The notes beneath the pieces were generated by a model. It was not told where the DNA came from. It was given only the letters and a program-made list of their open reading frames with translations, and made no database searches. From positions 237,719-281,165 of the forward strand of contig DEBQ01000006.1 of NCBI GenBank assembly GCA_002348605.1: DNA of 43,447 nt, given 5' to 3'. Shown here in pieces: positions 15,355-23,906 of the stretch. This DNA is from Candidatus Saccharibacteria bacterium UBA2952 (GTDB taxonomy: Bacteria > Patescibacteriota > Saccharimonadia > Saccharimonadales > Saccharimonadaceae). The position numbers and the translations under genes are program-made. Numbering within the stretch: position 1 is the stretch's first letter; each line of letters begins with the position of its first letter.

Positions 15355-16216
15355 ACGACAGTGTCTGACAGCGGATGAACCCGCCACCTTTGGCGAGTTC
15401 GACGACTTCGGGCGTCAGGACTCTTAGGCCACGGGCCTCAAGATTAGCTTTTAACTGTGGAGCATTGGCACTCATGACAACGCTCTCGCCGGTCGACACC
15501 AAGTTGCAGGCGAAAGCTTTGGTAGCTTCCTGTTCCGATACGATTATGAAATCGAACTCGTCTGTCATGGCGTCGAGCGTGGCGATGCTTTCCGGCGTGA
15601 ACGCGGCAGGACAGTAGGCGATGATACCTTTTTGGCCGCTTTGGGGTTCACGAATCATCGAAATTGCGAGGTCGATATCGTAATAAAAGCTATCTGGCCA
15701 GCCGGATACGGGGTTAATGACCGGATTACCAGCCGAGTCGAGCTGTGGTACTGTCTGAAGCTGTACTAGGGTATAGCCAAGTTCACGCGCGGCGAATTCC
15801 TGTGCGCGCGGGTCGCTTCGGTAACCCTGGCCACTGAACAGATATTTGCCGCAGGGAAGGGCGTCGCCCTGGCCACTGAAGTGCCAATCTTCGGGGACGC
15901 GGACCACATTCAGGCCAAATGAGCGCAGCTGTCTCTCGGCCCAGTCTTCTTCGGGCTTCCTGGCCTGGGGCAGGCGAGCAAGGACTGCTTTGTCGCCGCG
16001 AATCAGTGCCCAGTTGGCCGTATAAACGCCATCCTGAGAATCCGACGGGGCATCGACTTGCCGAACAGTAATGCCGGCTTGCTCAATTGTGGCACGCAGT
16101 TGGTCGTGCTCTCGCATGGCCGCGTTAATATCAACCGACTCATCGGCGTAGTACGGGTTGATCTGCTGTTCGTTCGAAAAGTAGCGGGCACTCGACATTA
16201 AGACTGTGGTGTTCAT
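15344..16216 (-). CDS. DDAH/amidinotransferase family hydrolase
   Basis: 290 residues. The guanidino-group-modifying fold is shown by YTANWALI, WHFSGQGDALPCG and the C-terminal KGGGFIRCQTLSF with the catalytic cysteine at 283. Closest in character to dimethylarginine dimethylaminohydrolases and arginine deiminases; the exact substrate is not readable. In a host-dependent bacterium it might release citrulline or ammonia from arginine (inference). The ATG is six bases downstream of TATACT on the minus strand and has no ribosome site, suggesting a leaderless mRNA. Confidence 0.85.
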   Translation of the reverse strand: MNTTVLMSSARYFSNEQQINPYYADESVDINAAMREHDQLRATIEQAGITVRQVDAPSDSQDGVYTANWALIRGDKAVLARLPQARKPEEDWAERQLRSFGLNVVRVPEDWHFSGQGDALPCGKYLFSGQGYRSDPRAQEFAARELGYTLVQLQTVPQLDSAGNPVINPVSGWPDSFYYDIDLAISMIREPQSGQKGIIAYCPAAFTPESIATLDAMTDEFDFIIVSEQEATKAFACNLVSTGESVVMSANAPQLKANLEARGLRVLTPEVVELAKGGGFIRCQTLSFND

Positions 16217-16230
16217 GGGGTCAGTATACC

Positions 16231-17262
16231 TTAGTAGTACGACTCGTGATGTCGCTTAAAGTACAGTCGCCGAACGACTTTTTCTACGAATTTGTGCCAC
16301 AATTTCGCTTTCCACGGCACGATTGGAACTTCGAATGCGCCGACATATTGAGTGACTTCTTTGTTAAAGCTGGTTTTGAATCGAGCTAAGCCGCTGAAGG
16401 GGTGGTCTGGGTTCTTGATCTGGTCGATCGGCGGCACACCGGCCAAGTCGTGCATAAGTGAACCGTGCTCTTTTGCCCACTGAATGACATGCCACTGCAG
16501 CAAGTGGCTAGCGCCGTAAGCTGTGCGCTCGCGAATGCTAGCACCATCTTTGTACATGCTTTTTTGACCTTGGACCATTGCAAAGGCGCCGGCGACTATC
16601 TTGCCTTCGAAGTAGGCGAAGAATAGTTGGCCGGTTCCTTTTGCTTCGTAGGTACGGTAGAACGATTTGTAATATTCCGGCGGACGGATGGCAAAGCCGG
16701 CACCTTGAGCCGTTCCGAGGAACAAGTTGTACATCGCGCGGCAGTTTTCGTCATTCGCGGGCACGGCTTTTACCGTTACGCCGTCGCGCTCGGCCCGGCG
16801 GATGGCGTGACGGCCCTTTTGGTTGAGCCCTGCCAGAATGTCGTCAAGCGACGGCGACAGGTCAACGTAGACGGTCGAGTAATTGTACTGAATAGGGGTT
16901 GTCGGAATGAGGCCAAGCCCAGTCATGTCGGTCGTATGGTCGAGCTCGGGCTCGATTTTGACGGTAAACACACCGTTCACCTTGGCGAAGGGCGTTAATT
17001 CAGCGATAAGTTTCTTTAGGTCGCTCACCGATGTTGTGCTGGGGCCTTTTGGGCTGTACCAAACCTTACCGAGCAGCGGAATGCGCTTTTCAATTACGGC
17101 CACGGCTCGATCACCAACAACCAGGTAGCGCGGGGTCCAGCCGGCCAGAGCTTTTTGCTCAATGAACTCGCGCCCCTGTAAAATATTGCCACTATCAGGG
17201 TTGGCATTAATTAAATCGTTCCAGGATTCGAGCTCTTGGGGTGTAGCGAAACGGACAGACAT
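16231..17262 (-). CDS. Second FemAB-type peptidoglycan aminoacyltransferase
   Basis: 343 residues from the ATG at 17262, preferred over an upstream ATG because it lies 7 bases after TACAAT and because the family N-terminus RFATPQELESWNDLI begins there. Key segments: GNILQGREFIEQK, KVWYSPKGP, KGRHAIRRAERDGVTV, GASHLLQWHVIQWAKEHG and HDLAGVPPIDQI. Like the copy at 10788, it should transfer amino acids onto lipid-II stem peptides. Two copies could build a bridge of more than one residue. Confidence 0.85.
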   Translation of the reverse strand: MSVRFATPQELESWNDLINANPDSGNILQGREFIEQKALAGWTPRYLVVGDRAVAVIEKRIPLLGKVWYSPKGPSTTSVSDLKKLIAELTPFAKVNGVFTVKIEPELDHTTDMTGLGLIPTTPIQYNYSTVYVDLSPSLDDILAGLNQKGRHAIRRAERDGVTVKAVPANDENCRAMYNLFLGTAQGAGFAIRPPEYYKSFYRTYEAKGTGQLFFAYFEGKIVAGAFAMVQGQKSMYKDGASIRERTAYGASHLLQWHVIQWAKEHGSLMHDLAGVPPIDQIKNPDHPFSGLARFKTSFNKEVTQYVGAFEVPIVPWKAKLWHKFVEKVVRRLYFKRHHESYY

Positions 17263-17290
17263 TACCACTATTGTACCGCATGCCGGGCCG

Positions 17291-17317
17291 CTAGCACTCA
17301 CGCTTGACGAGTGCTAA
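17291..17317. promoter_or_regulatory. CIRCE operator (HrcA binding site)
   Basis: CTAGCACTC-N9-GAGTGCTAA, one base off the consensus TTAGCACTC-N9-GAGTGCTAA. It overlaps the groES promoter, which is the classic repressor arrangement. Confidence 0.92.
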
Positions 17318-17333
17318 TTCGGTTTCGTACAAT
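17304..17333 (+). promoter_or_regulatory. Promoter of the groES operon
   Basis: TTGACG (17304-17309) lies inside the CIRCE; an 18-base spacer, then TACAAT (17328-17333). Confidence 0.75.
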
Positions 17334-17371
17334 AGGTACATACAAGTAAGCAACTAACGGAGGAACCAACA

Positions 17372-17638
17372 GTGAGCTCACCCATCACGCCATTAGGTGA
17401 CCGCATCGTCGCGGTCCGGGAAGCAGCCAAGACGCAGACCGCCAGCGGCTTATACCTACCAGATAACGCCAAGGAAAAGCCGGTTGTCGCTAAAGTGGAG
17501 GCTATTGGTAAAGAAGTAAAGAACGTCAAAGTCGGCGACAAGATTCTGTACAAGGAATACTCGACCACCGAACTAAAGATTGACGGTACCGAGTACCTGG
17601 TCGTCAAAGAAGAAGACGTGTTAGGAACACTGGCATGA
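17372..17638 (+). CDS. groS: Co-chaperonin GroES
   Basis: 88 residues, GTG start with GGAGGA upstream. Caps the GroEL ring. ITPLGDRIVAVREAAKTQTASGLYLPDNAKEKP contains the mobile loop, and VKVGDKILYKEYSTTELKIDGTEYLVVKEEDVLGTL is the standard C-terminus. First gene of a CIRCE-controlled operon; its stop overlaps the start of the next small gene. Confidence 0.97.
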   Translation: MSSPITPLGDRIVAVREAAKTQTASGLYLPDNAKEKPVVAKVEAIGKEVKNVKVGDKILYKEYSTTELKIDGTEYLVVKEEDVLGTLA

Positions 17639-17832
17639 TGTCGGGGGAAGTACAGAGTATCGCGCTTTTAGTTGTTGCGGCGCTCGCCATTGTCATACTG
17701 CTGCGTATCCTGGTCATCGTCCACCGCTCGGCCGGACGGGTAAAAGAACTTGAAATGCGCATGAAAGCGATGGAAAAGCTGGACGCCGAAGATGTTGCCA
17801 AGACTGATAAAACTGACAAGACGGAGGAATAA
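17635..17832 (+). CDS. Small single-helix membrane protein between groES and groEL
   Basis: 65 residues. One membrane helix (IALLVVAALAIVILLRILVIV) near the N-terminus is followed by a short basic juxtamembrane stretch and a charged helical tail (KELEMRMKAMEKL) ending in repeats of KTDKTD. Coupled to groES by a 4-base overlap and followed by groEL after 5 bases, so it is expressed with the heat-shock operon. No family recognised; possibly a membrane adaptor for the chaperonin (speculative). Confidence 0.75.
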   Translation: MMSGEVQSIALLVVAALAIVILLRILVIVHRSAGRVKELEMRMKAMEKLDAEDVAKTDKTDKTEE

Positions 17833-17837
17833 TTCAT

Positions 17838-19478
17838 ATGGCAAAACGAGTATTTTACGATGATGACGCCCGCGAGCGAGTGCTCGAAGGCGCAAAGGCG
17901 CTGTACGACGCCGTTAAGGTGACATACGGCCCGAAGGGCAACAACGTAGTCATTGCTAAAGGCTACGGCGGTCCTACCGTCACTCACGATGGTGTGACGG
18001 TAGCCGAAGCGGTGGAATTACCTGAAGACGATGACAAAACACTTGGCTACAAAGTTGGTGCCGAACTGATCAAGCAGGCTGCCAGCAAGTTGAACAAAGC
18101 GGCCGGTGACGGTACGACTACCGTTACTGTGCTTACGTACAACATTCTAAAAGAAGCTAACCGCCTGATTGCTGCCGGGCACAACCCGCAAGAACTGCGT
18201 AAAGGCATTGAGGCCGCCGGTGCCGAAGTTGTGAAGGCGCTCGACGGCCTAAGTGAAAGCATTGAAGGCAACACCGCGCGTGTGGCAGAAGTCGCCACTA
18301 TTTCGGCTGGTGACGAGACCATCGGTAAACTGATTGCCGACGTGATTGCCAAGGTTGGCAAAGACGGTGTCGTAACCGTCGAAGCTGGCCAAGGGCTCGA
18401 AATGGAAGCCGAAGTTGTGGAAGGCTTCAGCATGGACAAGGGTTGGGCTAGTCCATTCTTCGTGACCGACGCCGGCCGCCAAGAAGCCGTATTTGAAAAA
18501 CCATCGATCGTTATAACCGACAAAAAAATCTCGACCGCTGCTGAACTATTACCTCTGATCGAAAAGCTGGCCCAAGCTGGCAAAAAGGACATTGTGCTGA
18601 TTGCCGACGAAGTTGACGGTGAAGCTCTGTCAATTCTGGTTCTGAACAAGCTAAAGGGTGTACTGAACACCGTGGTTGTGAAGGCCCCGAGCTTCGGTGA
18701 CCGCCGAAAAGACATTATGGCCGACATCGCGACCTTAACTGGCGGGCAGGTAATTTCAGAAGACCAAGGCCTAACGTTCGAAAATGTCGGACTAGATGTC
18801 GTGGGAAGTGCCCGTAAGGTCATTGTTGGTAAGGATGAAACGACGATTATTGAAAGTGTTGGGCACGCCGACGAAGTCGCTGCTCGGATTAAGCAGATTC
18901 TTGCCCAGGCCGAAAACGCTTCAAGCGAATATGATAAGGAACAGTTTGAAAAGCGCGCCGCAGCCCTCAGTGGTAAGGTCGCTGTCATTAAGGTTGGTGG
19001 TGCAACCGAAACCGAAATCGACGAAAAGAAGTTCCGTGTTGATGACGCCGTAGCCGCAACCAAGGCTGCCCTGGCCGAAGGAATCGTAGCTGGTGGTGGA
19101 GTTACCTTGGTTAATCTATCTGCCGCAATTGAGGCAGACGGCGCCGATAGCGTATCGGCTGGCCGTCAGATCCTGAAAAGTGCGCTAAAGCAGCCGTTCT
19201 TGCAGATTACGGCAAACGCGGGATTGAATTCAGAAGCGTTACTATCACAGGTTGAAAGTGGTAAGCCAGGTTTTGGTGTGAATGTTATGACTCCTGATAA
19301 GGGACTGGTTGACGTCAAGAAGGCCGGAGTTATTGACCCTGCCCGTGTTACCAAAGAAGCAGTTCAGAACGCAGTCTCGATCGCGTCGACCGCTGCCACT
19401 ATGGGCGCGTTAGTCGTCGACATTCCGGAAAAAGAAGCTCCAATGCCACCAATGGGCGGCATGCCGGGCATGATGTAA
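17838..19478 (+). CDS. groL: Chaperonin GroEL
   Basis: 546 residues. ATP-dependent folding chamber. VTYGPKGNNVVIAKGYGGPTVTHDGVTVAE and AAGDGTTTVTVLTY are the equatorial ATP-binding segments, and the C-terminus ends in the Gly-Met-rich MPPMGGMPGMM. A GGAGGA site precedes the ATG. Third gene of the CIRCE operon. No clear terminator follows; the next promoter starts 15 bases after the stop. Confidence 0.98.
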   Translation: MAKRVFYDDDARERVLEGAKALYDAVKVTYGPKGNNVVIAKGYGGPTVTHDGVTVAEAVELPEDDDKTLGYKVGAELIKQAASKLNKAAGDGTTTVTVLTYNILKEANRLIAAGHNPQELRKGIEAAGAEVVKALDGLSESIEGNTARVAEVATISAGDETIGKLIADVIAKVGKDGVVTVEAGQGLEMEAEVVEGFSMDKGWASPFFVTDAGRQEAVFEKPSIVITDKKISTAAELLPLIEKLAQAGKKDIVLIADEVDGEALSILVLNKLKGVLNTVVVKAPSFGDRRKDIMADIATLTGGQVISEDQGLTFENVGLDVVGSARKVIVGKDETTIIESVGHADEVAARIKQILAQAENASSEYDKEQFEKRAAALSGKVAVIKVGGATETEIDEKKFRVDDAVAATKAALAEGIVAGGGVTLVNLSAAIEADGADSVSAGRQILKSALKQPFLQITANAGLNSEALLSQVESGKPGFGVNVMTPDKGLVDVKKAGVIDPARVTKEAVQNAVSIASTAATMGALVVDIPEKEAPMPPMGGMPGMM

Positions 19479-19492
19479 CAGTAGTAAGACTA

Positions 19493-19521
19493 TTGACAAA
19501 ATCGCCTAAATAGACTATAAT
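19493..19521 (+). promoter_or_regulatory. Consensus promoter of the HTH-GHKL pair
   Basis: TTGACA (19493-19498), 17 bases, TATAAT (19516-19521): a perfect sigma-70-type promoter. Confidence 0.88.
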
Positions 19522-19528
19522 AGCGCGA

Positions 19529-19556
19529 ATCATGTCAGACTCGGGTCTGATATGAT
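19529..19556 (+). promoter_or_regulatory. Transcript-start hairpin with a 7-codon mini-ORF
   Basis: Twelve-bp stem ATCATGTCAGAC/GTCTGATATGAT with a TCGG loop at the predicted RNA 5' end. An ORF M-S-D-S-G-L-I-stop (19532-19555) fills the hairpin. A regulatory role is possible but unproven. Confidence 0.4.
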
Positions 19557-19616
19557 CGTTCCTTTCCAAATTGGGAGGAATACCACTTTCGATATCTTCC
19601 GTTAGGAGGAGTTGCT

Positions 19617-20324
19617 ATGGAGATCAAGTCCGAGCAACTATGGCCCTTGGTACAGCCGCGTTTGCGGTTGTACGAGGCGTCGCAAGACTGGGACATCGGA
19701 CTTGTCGCCAAGGTGACAGACTCGACGACCAACACCGTGGCAGGCTGGCTGACTGGGCAAACCCCGAACGGGGAGCGCCTGATCAAGCTCTGGCATCTGC
19801 TCGCGGCCTTCGGCCTCGAGTCACCGGAGCTGGACAGCCTGCCGGGCTTCAACCGCTACTGCGGCGAACTGCTGACCTTCGGCGTTACCGCAATGAAGGA
19901 ATTGCAGGAGATCTGCAACCTGGCCAAGCCTCAGAGCGTACTTCTGATGCTCCGGGGGAAGCCATTGATGCGGCCGCAGTTCAATCTCGAGGAGCTCATC
20001 GAGCTTCACTCGGATGAGCTGCAGGCACGGCGGGCGGAACTGGTGTCGGTGAACGTACAAGAGATCCGTCCCCGGCAAGCCAAGCCTTCGGGCGCTACCC
20101 CGCCCCCGGCAGGTTCCAAGGGCGAACACATGATCGTCTACGCCGCCTCGATGCTCAAAGGAGTGTTGCCGCTGGTGCGGCAGCTCGACTCTGAGCAAAG
20201 CAGTGCCGCGGACCGAAGCAGGCTCCGCGAACTCGTCGGCAACGACGACATGTTCGACCTCAGCAACATCCTCAACCACCTGTGCTCAGAGCGGGCACGC
20301 AATCACGGAAGGACAGGCCAGTGA
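19617..20324 (+). CDS. HTH-like protein, first gene of a GC-rich pair
   Basis: 235 residues with a strong AGGAGGAG site before the ATG. Residues about 27-70 (IGLVAKVTDSTTNTVAGWLTGQ then LIKLWHLLAAFG) look like a helix-turn-helix that recognises DNA. The middle is helical and unfamiliar. A short proline-rich linker (TPPPAGSKGEHM) leads to a C-terminal helical part. Codons are strongly G/C-ending, unlike groEL before it. Its last four bases overlap the start of the ATPase gene (GTGA), so the two products are made together. It may regulate or recruit the ATPase. Confidence 0.6.
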   Translation: MEIKSEQLWPLVQPRLRLYEASQDWDIGLVAKVTDSTTNTVAGWLTGQTPNGERLIKLWHLLAAFGLESPELDSLPGFNRYCGELLTFGVTAMKELQEICNLAKPQSVLLMLRGKPLMRPQFNLEELIELHSDELQARRAELVSVNVQEIRPRQAKPSGATPPPAGSKGEHMIVYAASMLKGVLPLVRQLDSEQSSAADRSRLRELVGNDDMFDLSNILNHLCSERARNHGRTGQ

Positions 20325-22090
20325 GCCGTCGCCGCAGCAGTATCCGTCAGGCCCGTCACCAGGGCACCACCATCCAGGACCAGCCCGGAATGTCGGAGAT
20401 CGACTTCCACCGAGGCGAGGTTCTGTACAAGCTGAGCAACACCTACCGGTCGCTGCCACTCACCCTCATCGAGGGGGCGCAGAACGCCATCGACGCCGGT
20501 GCCGACAGGGTGATGCTGTGCATCGACCTGAAGCTCCGGACCGTCATCATGGTCGACAACGGCGAGGGCACCACCAAGGCGAAGTTCGAACAGGCGCTGG
20601 CCAGCGTCGGCAAGGGCATCAAGTCCGCCGACAAGCTGGGGCGCTTCGGGCTGGGACTCATCTCCCCGCTCAACAAGTGCACGCGCTTCCACTTCATCTC
20701 GGCTCTGCCGGGGCGCCGCAAGGCGACGAAGTGGACGTTCGTCCAGGCCGACATCCGGACCCAGCACTCGTCACTCTCCATCCCTCGGACGGAGATCGAC
20801 GCGGTTCCTGACCTGCCCAAGCGGTTCCGTGACTACGCCACCGAGGACTTCGACGTCCAGTGGCGGACGCGCGTCGAGATGATCGGCGTGACCCGTGACA
20901 AGGTGGTCAGTCTGGTCGACCTCGACGAGCTCGAGCAGCAGGTCCGGACCAAGCTCGGTCCGGCCATGCGCACGAACAAGGTGTCGATCCGCGTCGTCCT
21001 GATCGACGACAACGAGAAGCACCTGTCGCGGGACATCACGCCGACCACCTACAGCGGCGAGCCGCTCGACGTCGTCGGCTACACATCCGATGACGCCGGC
21101 CTGGTCGAGTTCCAGCTGTTCCGAGCTGCCAAGCACGGCGGCAAGCGGACCGGTCAGGTCTCGGTCATGGCGGCCGGTGACAACTACCCGATCACCTGGG
21201 GGGAGTTCATGAAGCAGGCCCGCGGCCGCAACGTCGCGGACATCTTCGGGGACTCCTTCAGGGTGCTGGGTTCGGGCTACTTCGAGGGCGTCATCACGTG
21301 CCAGAACATCGAGCTCCACCCGGAGCGCACGAAGTTCGAGCTGAACGACGCACTCGATGGCCTGTACTTCGTCATCGACCAGTGGTACACCGAGGTCGGA
21401 CAGGCGCACTACCAGCTCGAGGAGGAGCAGAGCCAGGAGGCCCGCTACAAGGAGACCGCCCTCAAGGCGGCCGACCGACTGCGGGAGTTCCTGGGTCACC
21501 AGGAGCACGACCGGCTCTGGAGCGGACTGCTGTCCGTCGTCAAGTTCGGACGTCTGGGCGAGGGTCATCTCGACCCGGAGGTCCGCGGCCGGCAGGTCGA
21601 CGACGACGACACGACCACCCGGTCGGGGCAGGGCCGCACCGGCACCGGAACCCGTTCCGGCACCGGCAGCGGTTCAAGCGGTGGCCCGCGGCAGCGCGAG
21701 CCGAAGCACCGCCCCGGCGACGTGCCGGTGGGCTCCAAGGGCCCAGGTGGTCAGCGGCGCAAGCTGGTCAAGGGTGACTCCGAAGGTCTCTGGTTCGGCT
21801 TCGAGCCGATGCCGGGCAACTCGAACCTGTGGGAGTTCGAGTTCACCGACGGGTCACTGGTCATCAACACGCGACACCCGGTCTGGGTGAAGCTGGACGA
21901 GACCAAGGGCAGGCACCTCGCCAAGAACGCCCGCTGGATCCAGCAGCTGCTGGAGTGGCTGGCGTTCGAGGTGCTCCACCTGCTGGTGCAGTTCCCCGAC
22001 AAGGACGACTTCGCGCAGAACCGGTCGCTCATCGACGACAAGGTGAAGAACTACGTGGAGATGTTCATCGTCGCCACGCGGTTGCGCTAG
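20321..22090 (+). CDS. GHKL-type ATPase, candidate defence or DNA-handling protein
   Basis: 589 residues from GTG 20321; an earlier in-frame ATG lies inside the upstream gene. The N-terminal third is a Bergerat-fold ATPase: N-box EGAQNAIDA (E51, N55, D58), Mg/adenine motif DNGEG (79-83), and lid GRFGLGLIS (107-115), as in MutL, Hsp90 and MORC proteins. There follows a transducer-like part, a long Gly/Thr/Ser/Arg linker with GTGTRSGTGSGSSGG, and a separate C-terminal domain beginning GLWFGFEPMPG and rich in Trp. GC-rich codons like its partner. The combination of GHKL ATPase with a small DNA-binding partner resembles phage-defence modules, but no named system is recognised. Confidence 0.65.
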   Translation: MSRRRSSIRQARHQGTTIQDQPGMSEIDFHRGEVLYKLSNTYRSLPLTLIEGAQNAIDAGADRVMLCIDLKLRTVIMVDNGEGTTKAKFEQALASVGKGIKSADKLGRFGLGLISPLNKCTRFHFISALPGRRKATKWTFVQADIRTQHSSLSIPRTEIDAVPDLPKRFRDYATEDFDVQWRTRVEMIGVTRDKVVSLVDLDELEQQVRTKLGPAMRTNKVSIRVVLIDDNEKHLSRDITPTTYSGEPLDVVGYTSDDAGLVEFQLFRAAKHGGKRTGQVSVMAAGDNYPITWGEFMKQARGRNVADIFGDSFRVLGSGYFEGVITCQNIELHPERTKFELNDALDGLYFVIDQWYTEVGQAHYQLEEEQSQEARYKETALKAADRLREFLGHQEHDRLWSGLLSVVKFGRLGEGHLDPEVRGRQVDDDDTTTRSGQGRTGTGTRSGTGSGSSGGPRQREPKHRPGDVPVGSKGPGGQRRKLVKGDSEGLWFGFEPMPGNSNLWEFEFTDGSLVINTRHPVWVKLDETKGRHLAKNARWIQQLLEWLAFEVLHLLVQFPDKDDFAQNRSLIDDKVKNYVEMFIVATRLR

Positions 22091-22106
22091 CGTCACTCCC
22101 AACAGG

Positions 22107-22203
22107 TGATCAGCTGTATCTGATCAAAAAGTCCTGCATCGTTGCAGGCTCGTAGGCTCGTCCTACGAAAAGTCCCCCGTCGTTCGACGGGGGCATTTCA
22201 TTT
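22107..22203 (+). terminator. Run of four hairpins ending in a terminator
   Basis: TGATCAG/CTGATCA (22107-22126), CCTGC/GCAGG (22133-22148), CGTAGG/CCTACG (22151-22167), then CCCCCGTCG-TT-CGACGGGGG (22174-22193) followed by a T-rich tail. The last is a clear intrinsic terminator for the ATPase gene. Confidence 0.8.
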
Positions 22204-22213
22204 TGAGCAAAGA

Positions 22214-22717
22214 TTATTGCTGGGCTTGGCTTAAGAAGTCGATTTCTTTGATGATGTCCAGCAGAGCCTGGGCGCGGCGGGCTTCGTCGGCGATAGCTTT
22301 TGCTGCTTCGTGAGCCGGAGCGATCAGTTCTTTGTCATCGGTCGAGCGAAGAAGTAGCAAGTAGGTGTCGAACTTTTCTTCAGGGGCGACGTCGAGCTTA
22401 TCGACCAATGGCCGAAGTTCGTTCAGGGCTTCTTGCTTAACGCTGGTAAGGTCGTCGCTTGATGGCATAGAAAGCGGGGTAACGACCGGAGGTACGACCG
22501 ATTCGGTGACAGGTTCCGGTACGACAGGGTCTGGTGTGGCGACAGTGGTCGGGTCTGGCAAGGTGGTTGCGTCGTCCGTAGCTGGGGGTACTACTGTACC
22601 AGCGCCAGCTTCGACTGCCTCATCTGCTTGCTGATCGACGCCTGCGAGTACCTTTGCCAGTTCCTGATCGTCGCTGATCGGTTGCTGCGTCGTGTCAATC
22701 GGTTCTATGTTTGCCAT
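22214..22717 (-). CDS. Acidic Pro/Thr-rich protein, unknown
   Basis: 167 residues from the ATG at 22717 (GAGGTG just upstream; a GTG two codons earlier is possible). N-terminal acidic and Gln-rich part, a central low-complexity Pro-Thr-Val-Asp segment (about 45-95), and a helical C-terminal domain (ALNELRPLVDKLDVAPEEKFDTYLLLLRSTDD, then an Ala-rich helix pair). No signal peptide. The C-terminal part resembles small conserved CPR proteins of unknown role. Divergent from the isomerase gene. Confidence 0.7.
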   Translation of the reverse strand: MANIEPIDTTQQPISDDQELAKVLAGVDQQADEAVEAGAGTVVPPATDDATTLPDPTTVATPDPVVPEPVTESVVPPVVTPLSMPSSDDLTSVKQEALNELRPLVDKLDVAPEEKFDTYLLLLRSTDDKELIAPAHEAAKAIADEARRAQALLDIIKEIDFLSQAQQ

Positions 22718-22762
22718 GCCCACCTCTGATAATAGTTATGCTTCTAATTACGTCATACTGTA

Positions 22763-22860
22763 TCATAGAGAGAGCTAGCGAGTAAAGAACGTGTGCTTGC
22801 ACAGGTTCTTTCGAGCAGCGATTCTCTATATGGCGCGGAGCGCGATATAGAAGAGAATTA
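22763..22860 (+). promoter_or_regulatory. Hairpin-rich leader of the isomerase gene
   Basis: AAAGAAC.TGTGC/GCACA.GTTCTTT (about 22794-22813) followed by TCTCTATAT..GCGC/GCGC..ATATAGAAGA (22823-22857), directly before AAGGAGG of the next gene. A leader regulator or a cruciform; basis is structure only. Confidence 0.4.
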
Positions 22861-22877
22861 CTTTAAGGAGGCAGACA

Positions 22878-23903
22878 ATGCTTGATGATATGAATGTACT
22901 AAAGCAACGTGACCCACAGGATGCACTGGGTGTGGCAGGTGGCCAATGGGAATACTTCTCACGATCGTTCGACGCGCAGTTCACACCAACAGCTCCAGTA
23001 CAGAATATAGTGTGGGCCGGGATGGGCGGTTCGGCGCTGCCAGCCGTGATTGTTCAGAGTTGGCCGCGCCTAACGCTTCCGTTCGAAATTACTCGTGACT
23101 ACAATATTCCGGCATATGTTGGTCCAAGTACGCTGTTCGTAGCTTCGAGTTACTCGGGCAATACCGAGGAAACGCTTGCGGCACTTGAAAAGGCCGAACA
23201 AGTCGGTGCACAAATTGTGGTCGTTGCTGCTGGCGGCAAGCTGGCTGACAAAGCGAACGAAAAGAGCTACCCGCTATTCGCGATTCCAGCCGGAATCCAG
23301 CCGCGCATGGCGACGTTCTACTTCGTAAATGCGTTCCTGCACATAGTGAAGGAACTTGGCGTGACCGTTGACGACGTTTCAGAACTAGCCTCGGTCGGTG
23401 AATGGCTAAAGGAAGAATCAGCCGCTTGGGCCGCCGACGTACCACTTGAAGCGAATATCGCAAAGCAGCTTGCAACTCAGCTGGTCGGTAAGACCGTCGT
23501 TATGTATTCTGGCCCGAAATTATTCCCGGCCGCTAATAAGTGGAAAATCTGTTTTAACGAGAACTCAAAGAACACTGCATGGGCGAACTACTACCCAGAA
23601 TTCAACCACAACGAATTCATTGGCTGGAGCTCGCACCCGGTTGAAAAACCATTCGCCGTCGTCGAGATACGAAGTACGCTGGAACATGAACGAACACAAA
23701 AACGCTTCGAAGTTAGCGAACGACTACTAAGCGGTATGCGCCCGAGCCCGATTGTCGTGACGCCTCGCGGTGACACGCTACTTAAGCAACTGGCCTGGAG
23801 CTTTGCGCTCGGCGACTTCGTGAGCATTTACATGGGAATCTTGAACGGGGTTAACCCGACACCGGTTGAGCTGGTCGAAAAACTCAAGCTAGAGTTAGGC
23901 TAG
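22878..23903 (+). CDS. SIS-domain bifunctional phosphoglucose/phosphomannose isomerase
   Basis: 341 residues with AAGGAGG before the ATG. VWAGMGGSALPAVI and ASSYSGNTEETLAALEKA are the sugar-isomerase (SIS) phosphosugar site of the PGI/PMI family, and the C-terminal part ending FVSIYMGILNGVNPTPVELVEKLK matches the PGI-PMI C-terminal domain. It interconverts glucose-6-P or mannose-6-P with fructose-6-P, feeding nucleotide sugars or glycolysis. Confidence 0.9.
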   Translation: MLDDMNVLKQRDPQDALGVAGGQWEYFSRSFDAQFTPTAPVQNIVWAGMGGSALPAVIVQSWPRLTLPFEITRDYNIPAYVGPSTLFVASSYSGNTEETLAALEKAEQVGAQIVVVAAGGKLADKANEKSYPLFAIPAGIQPRMATFYFVNAFLHIVKELGVTVDDVSELASVGEWLKEESAAWAADVPLEANIAKQLATQLVGKTVVMYSGPKLFPAANKWKICFNENSKNTAWANYYPEFNHNEFIGWSSHPVEKPFAVVEIRSTLEHERTQKRFEVSERLLSGMRPSPIVVTPRGDTLLKQLAWSFALGDFVSIYMGILNGVNPTPVELVEKLKLELG

Positions 23904-23906
23904 TTA

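Noticed and set aside
20282..20320. Upstream ATG for the GHKL ATPase
   Set aside because: It would overlap the HTH gene by 43 bases without a ribosome site; the GTG at 20321 gives the usual 4-base coupling.
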